A DNA stretch of 64,000 bases from Polytrichum commune (Eukaryota > Streptophyta > Polytrichopsida > Polytrichales > Polytrichaceae). Where the stretch lies: positions 38,391,554 to 38,455,553 of the forward strand of contig OX485803.1 in assembly GCA_950295325.1 (NCBI GenBank). The letters are read 5' to 3'. The notes below the pieces were generated by a model. That model ran no database searches. It saw only the letters and a list, made by a program, of their open reading frames with translations, and was not told where the DNA came from. A program made the position numbers and the translations under genes. The stretch's first letter is position 1. Each line of letters starts with the position of its first letter. Below, in pieces: positions 62,825 through 64,000 of this stretch.

Positions 62825-63687
62825 ATGGCTACCAAAGTGTACATTGTGTGAGTAGTGAGATTCAACCCGCTTTTTGACAATAATTTGTAAAGGGGGGTTG
62901 TGTCAAGTTGGTGTGGGTTAGTTAGATTGGGTTGATGTTTTATGTGTTGTTGTATTTTTTTGGTAGGGGTTGGGTGATGCATGCAGGTTGCGAGGGCGTA
63001 AGTAGTCAGGGTGGGCAGGGATTTTGTGTGGGTTGGAATTTGAGTGTATTTGGTTGGTTGTGTCGATGTGTGCATTTGGTTTGGTTTGGGTGTCTGGGGA
63101 ATTGAGGAAGCCATTTAATTGTGTTGGCCTTGGGAAAGGTCGAAGACTATGGTTCTTTGTGCATGTTATGGATGACGAGGATTCTGAAGGTTTGGATCAG
63201 TTTTGGTTGATTGGGTTGCGAGTGCATTTGTTTTGGGTGTCTGGAGGATTAAGGAAAGGGGATTGATTATGTTGGCCTTGGGAGGTTGAAGATGGCGGAT
63301 TCTTTGTGCATGCCAGGTAGGTGTGATGAAGATTTTGAAGATCGGAGGATTTTGGGTTTGCGTATGTTGTTGGGGTGTCTGGGGAGTTGAGGAAGGGATT
63401 TGATTGTATTGGCCTTGGGGAGGGTCGAAGATGATGGATTCATTATGCATGTCAGGATTTTTGGGTTTGCATTTGTTGTGAGGTGTATGGGGGTTTGAAT
63501 TTATTGTGTTTGCCTTGGGTATGTCGAAGACGATGGATTCTATGTGCATGTGAAGGATTTTGAATGTTTTGTGGATGTGGGTATTTCTGGCAGGTACTAC
63601 TCCATGTATGGACACATCGAGAAACTAGCGCGGGCCATGGAGGAAGGCGCCAAATCGGTGGAGGGTGTGGAGGTGCACTTGTTCCAA
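62825..63687 (+). CDS. FQR1: FQR1/WrbA-type NAD(P)H:quinone reductase, first two exons
   Basis: Flavodoxin-fold FMN enzyme that reduces quinones by two electrons, avoiding semiquinone radicals; the Arabidopsis FQR1 is auxin-induced. Exon 1 is 62825-62847 (MATKVYI plus two bases of a Val codon); exon 2 is 63594-63687. Joined they give MATKVYIV then YYSMYGHIEKLARAMEEGAK, SVEGVEVHLFQ, which is the diagnostic N-terminus with the FMN phosphate-binding S-x-Y-G-H loop. Splice sites are GTGAGT/CAG and GTGAGT. The ATG fits the family exactly. The expected next segment (starting VPE) is not found before the window ends, so the gene continues beyond 64000. Upstream 62500-62824 would hold the promoter and 5' leader. 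Confidence 0.92.
63091..63593 (+). repeat. minisatellite in FQR1-like intron 1
   Basis: Four diverged tandem units start near 63091, 63238, 63376 and 63484, each TGTCTGGGGA-like, then TTGGCCTTGGG, then GTCGAAGA and GTGCATG. Units are about 105-150 bp. They fill most of the intron up to the acceptor at 63593. The long minus-strand frame across it is a by-product. Confidence 0.75.
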
Positions 63688-64000
63688 GTGAGTGTCTTGC
63701 TATCCTTACAAACCATCTTTTGATATCTTGTACTCCCTTTGGAACCTCTGCCTTTACAGTGTTTCAAGGAATCATTAAAGGGTTTGTCTGATCTCTTCTA
63801 GTTTCCTTATGTCGAAATCGAGGTCTTAGTACACGTGCTATACAATAACTTGCTAGAGTCTTCCTTTACCTTTTAGAGATTTAGCAGAAACTGAAGTCAA
63901 GGATCCCACTGATGAATGAAGTGGAAGCGGTTTCTACCAAGCAGATTGCATGTTGCAGATGGCCCGTGGTCAAATGGCTTGCCACCGTTTGGCGATTGCC
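63688..64000 (+). other. FQR1-like intron 2, window edge
   Basis: No third exon could be recognised; several AG acceptors occur but none is followed by the expected conserved segment. Confidence 0.55.

Noticed and set aside
63166-63615. 149-codon minus-strand frame
   Set aside because: It is the reverse of the minisatellite in FQR1-like intron 1; repeated units explain its openness.

Overview
This window is nuclear DNA of a land plant. It is AT-rich, its genes are split by many short GT-AG introns, and plant-type small transposons (MITEs, SINEs, a 5S-rRNA-derived repeat) are dense. The two firm protein genes are typical of plants. Seed-plant-like giant introns are absent, and a seedless plant (fern, lycophyte or bryophyte) is plausible, but the species cannot be named from the sequence alone.

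Genes. The centre (about 36-49 kb) is the gene-rich part. A complete minus-strand gene runs 49022 to 37463. I could assemble 29 exons with consistent phases into 1297 codons, encoding an SRS2-like UvrD/PcrA-family DNA helicase. A small intronless gene (35988-36230, +) for a hydrophilic LEA-like protein lies convergently beside its 3' end. At the right edge the first two exons of an FQR1/WrbA-type NAD(P)H:quinone reductase (62825-63687, +) are present; the rest lies beyond the window.

Decayed genes. From 61.7 to 57.3 kb on the minus strand there is a multi-exon gene whose splice sites are largely intact but whose frame is broken by nonsense and frameshift changes. Its C-terminal part has the permuted (beta-class) motif order of amino-DNA methyltransferases, preceded by a basic/proline-rich linker and conserved-looking N-terminal exons. 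Its 5' part is cut by a transposon. This is the most interesting object in the window. Smaller coding relics include gag-like pieces (3.2-4.4, 16.6-17.4, 33.9-34.2 kb) and a pogo-like transposase tail (17.9-18.05 kb).

Mobile DNA. The left 35 kb and 49.4-57 kb are mostly repeats: two full tRNA-derived SINEs with their own target duplications (1.4 and 53.1 kb), a PIF/Harbinger-like MITE group with 3-bp TWA duplications (5.2, 10.8, 14.8, 24.4, 29.5, 49.4 kb), a CACTA-like foldback (51.2 kb), a pogo/Lemi-like element (17.7 kb), an AAGGTAGAGG-ended family (2.2 and 61.7 kb), an ACACTAAATA-ended family whose members are repeatedly hit by other MITEs, and a 119-bp 5S rRNA-derived block (28.9 kb). Stretches between them show no supported gene.
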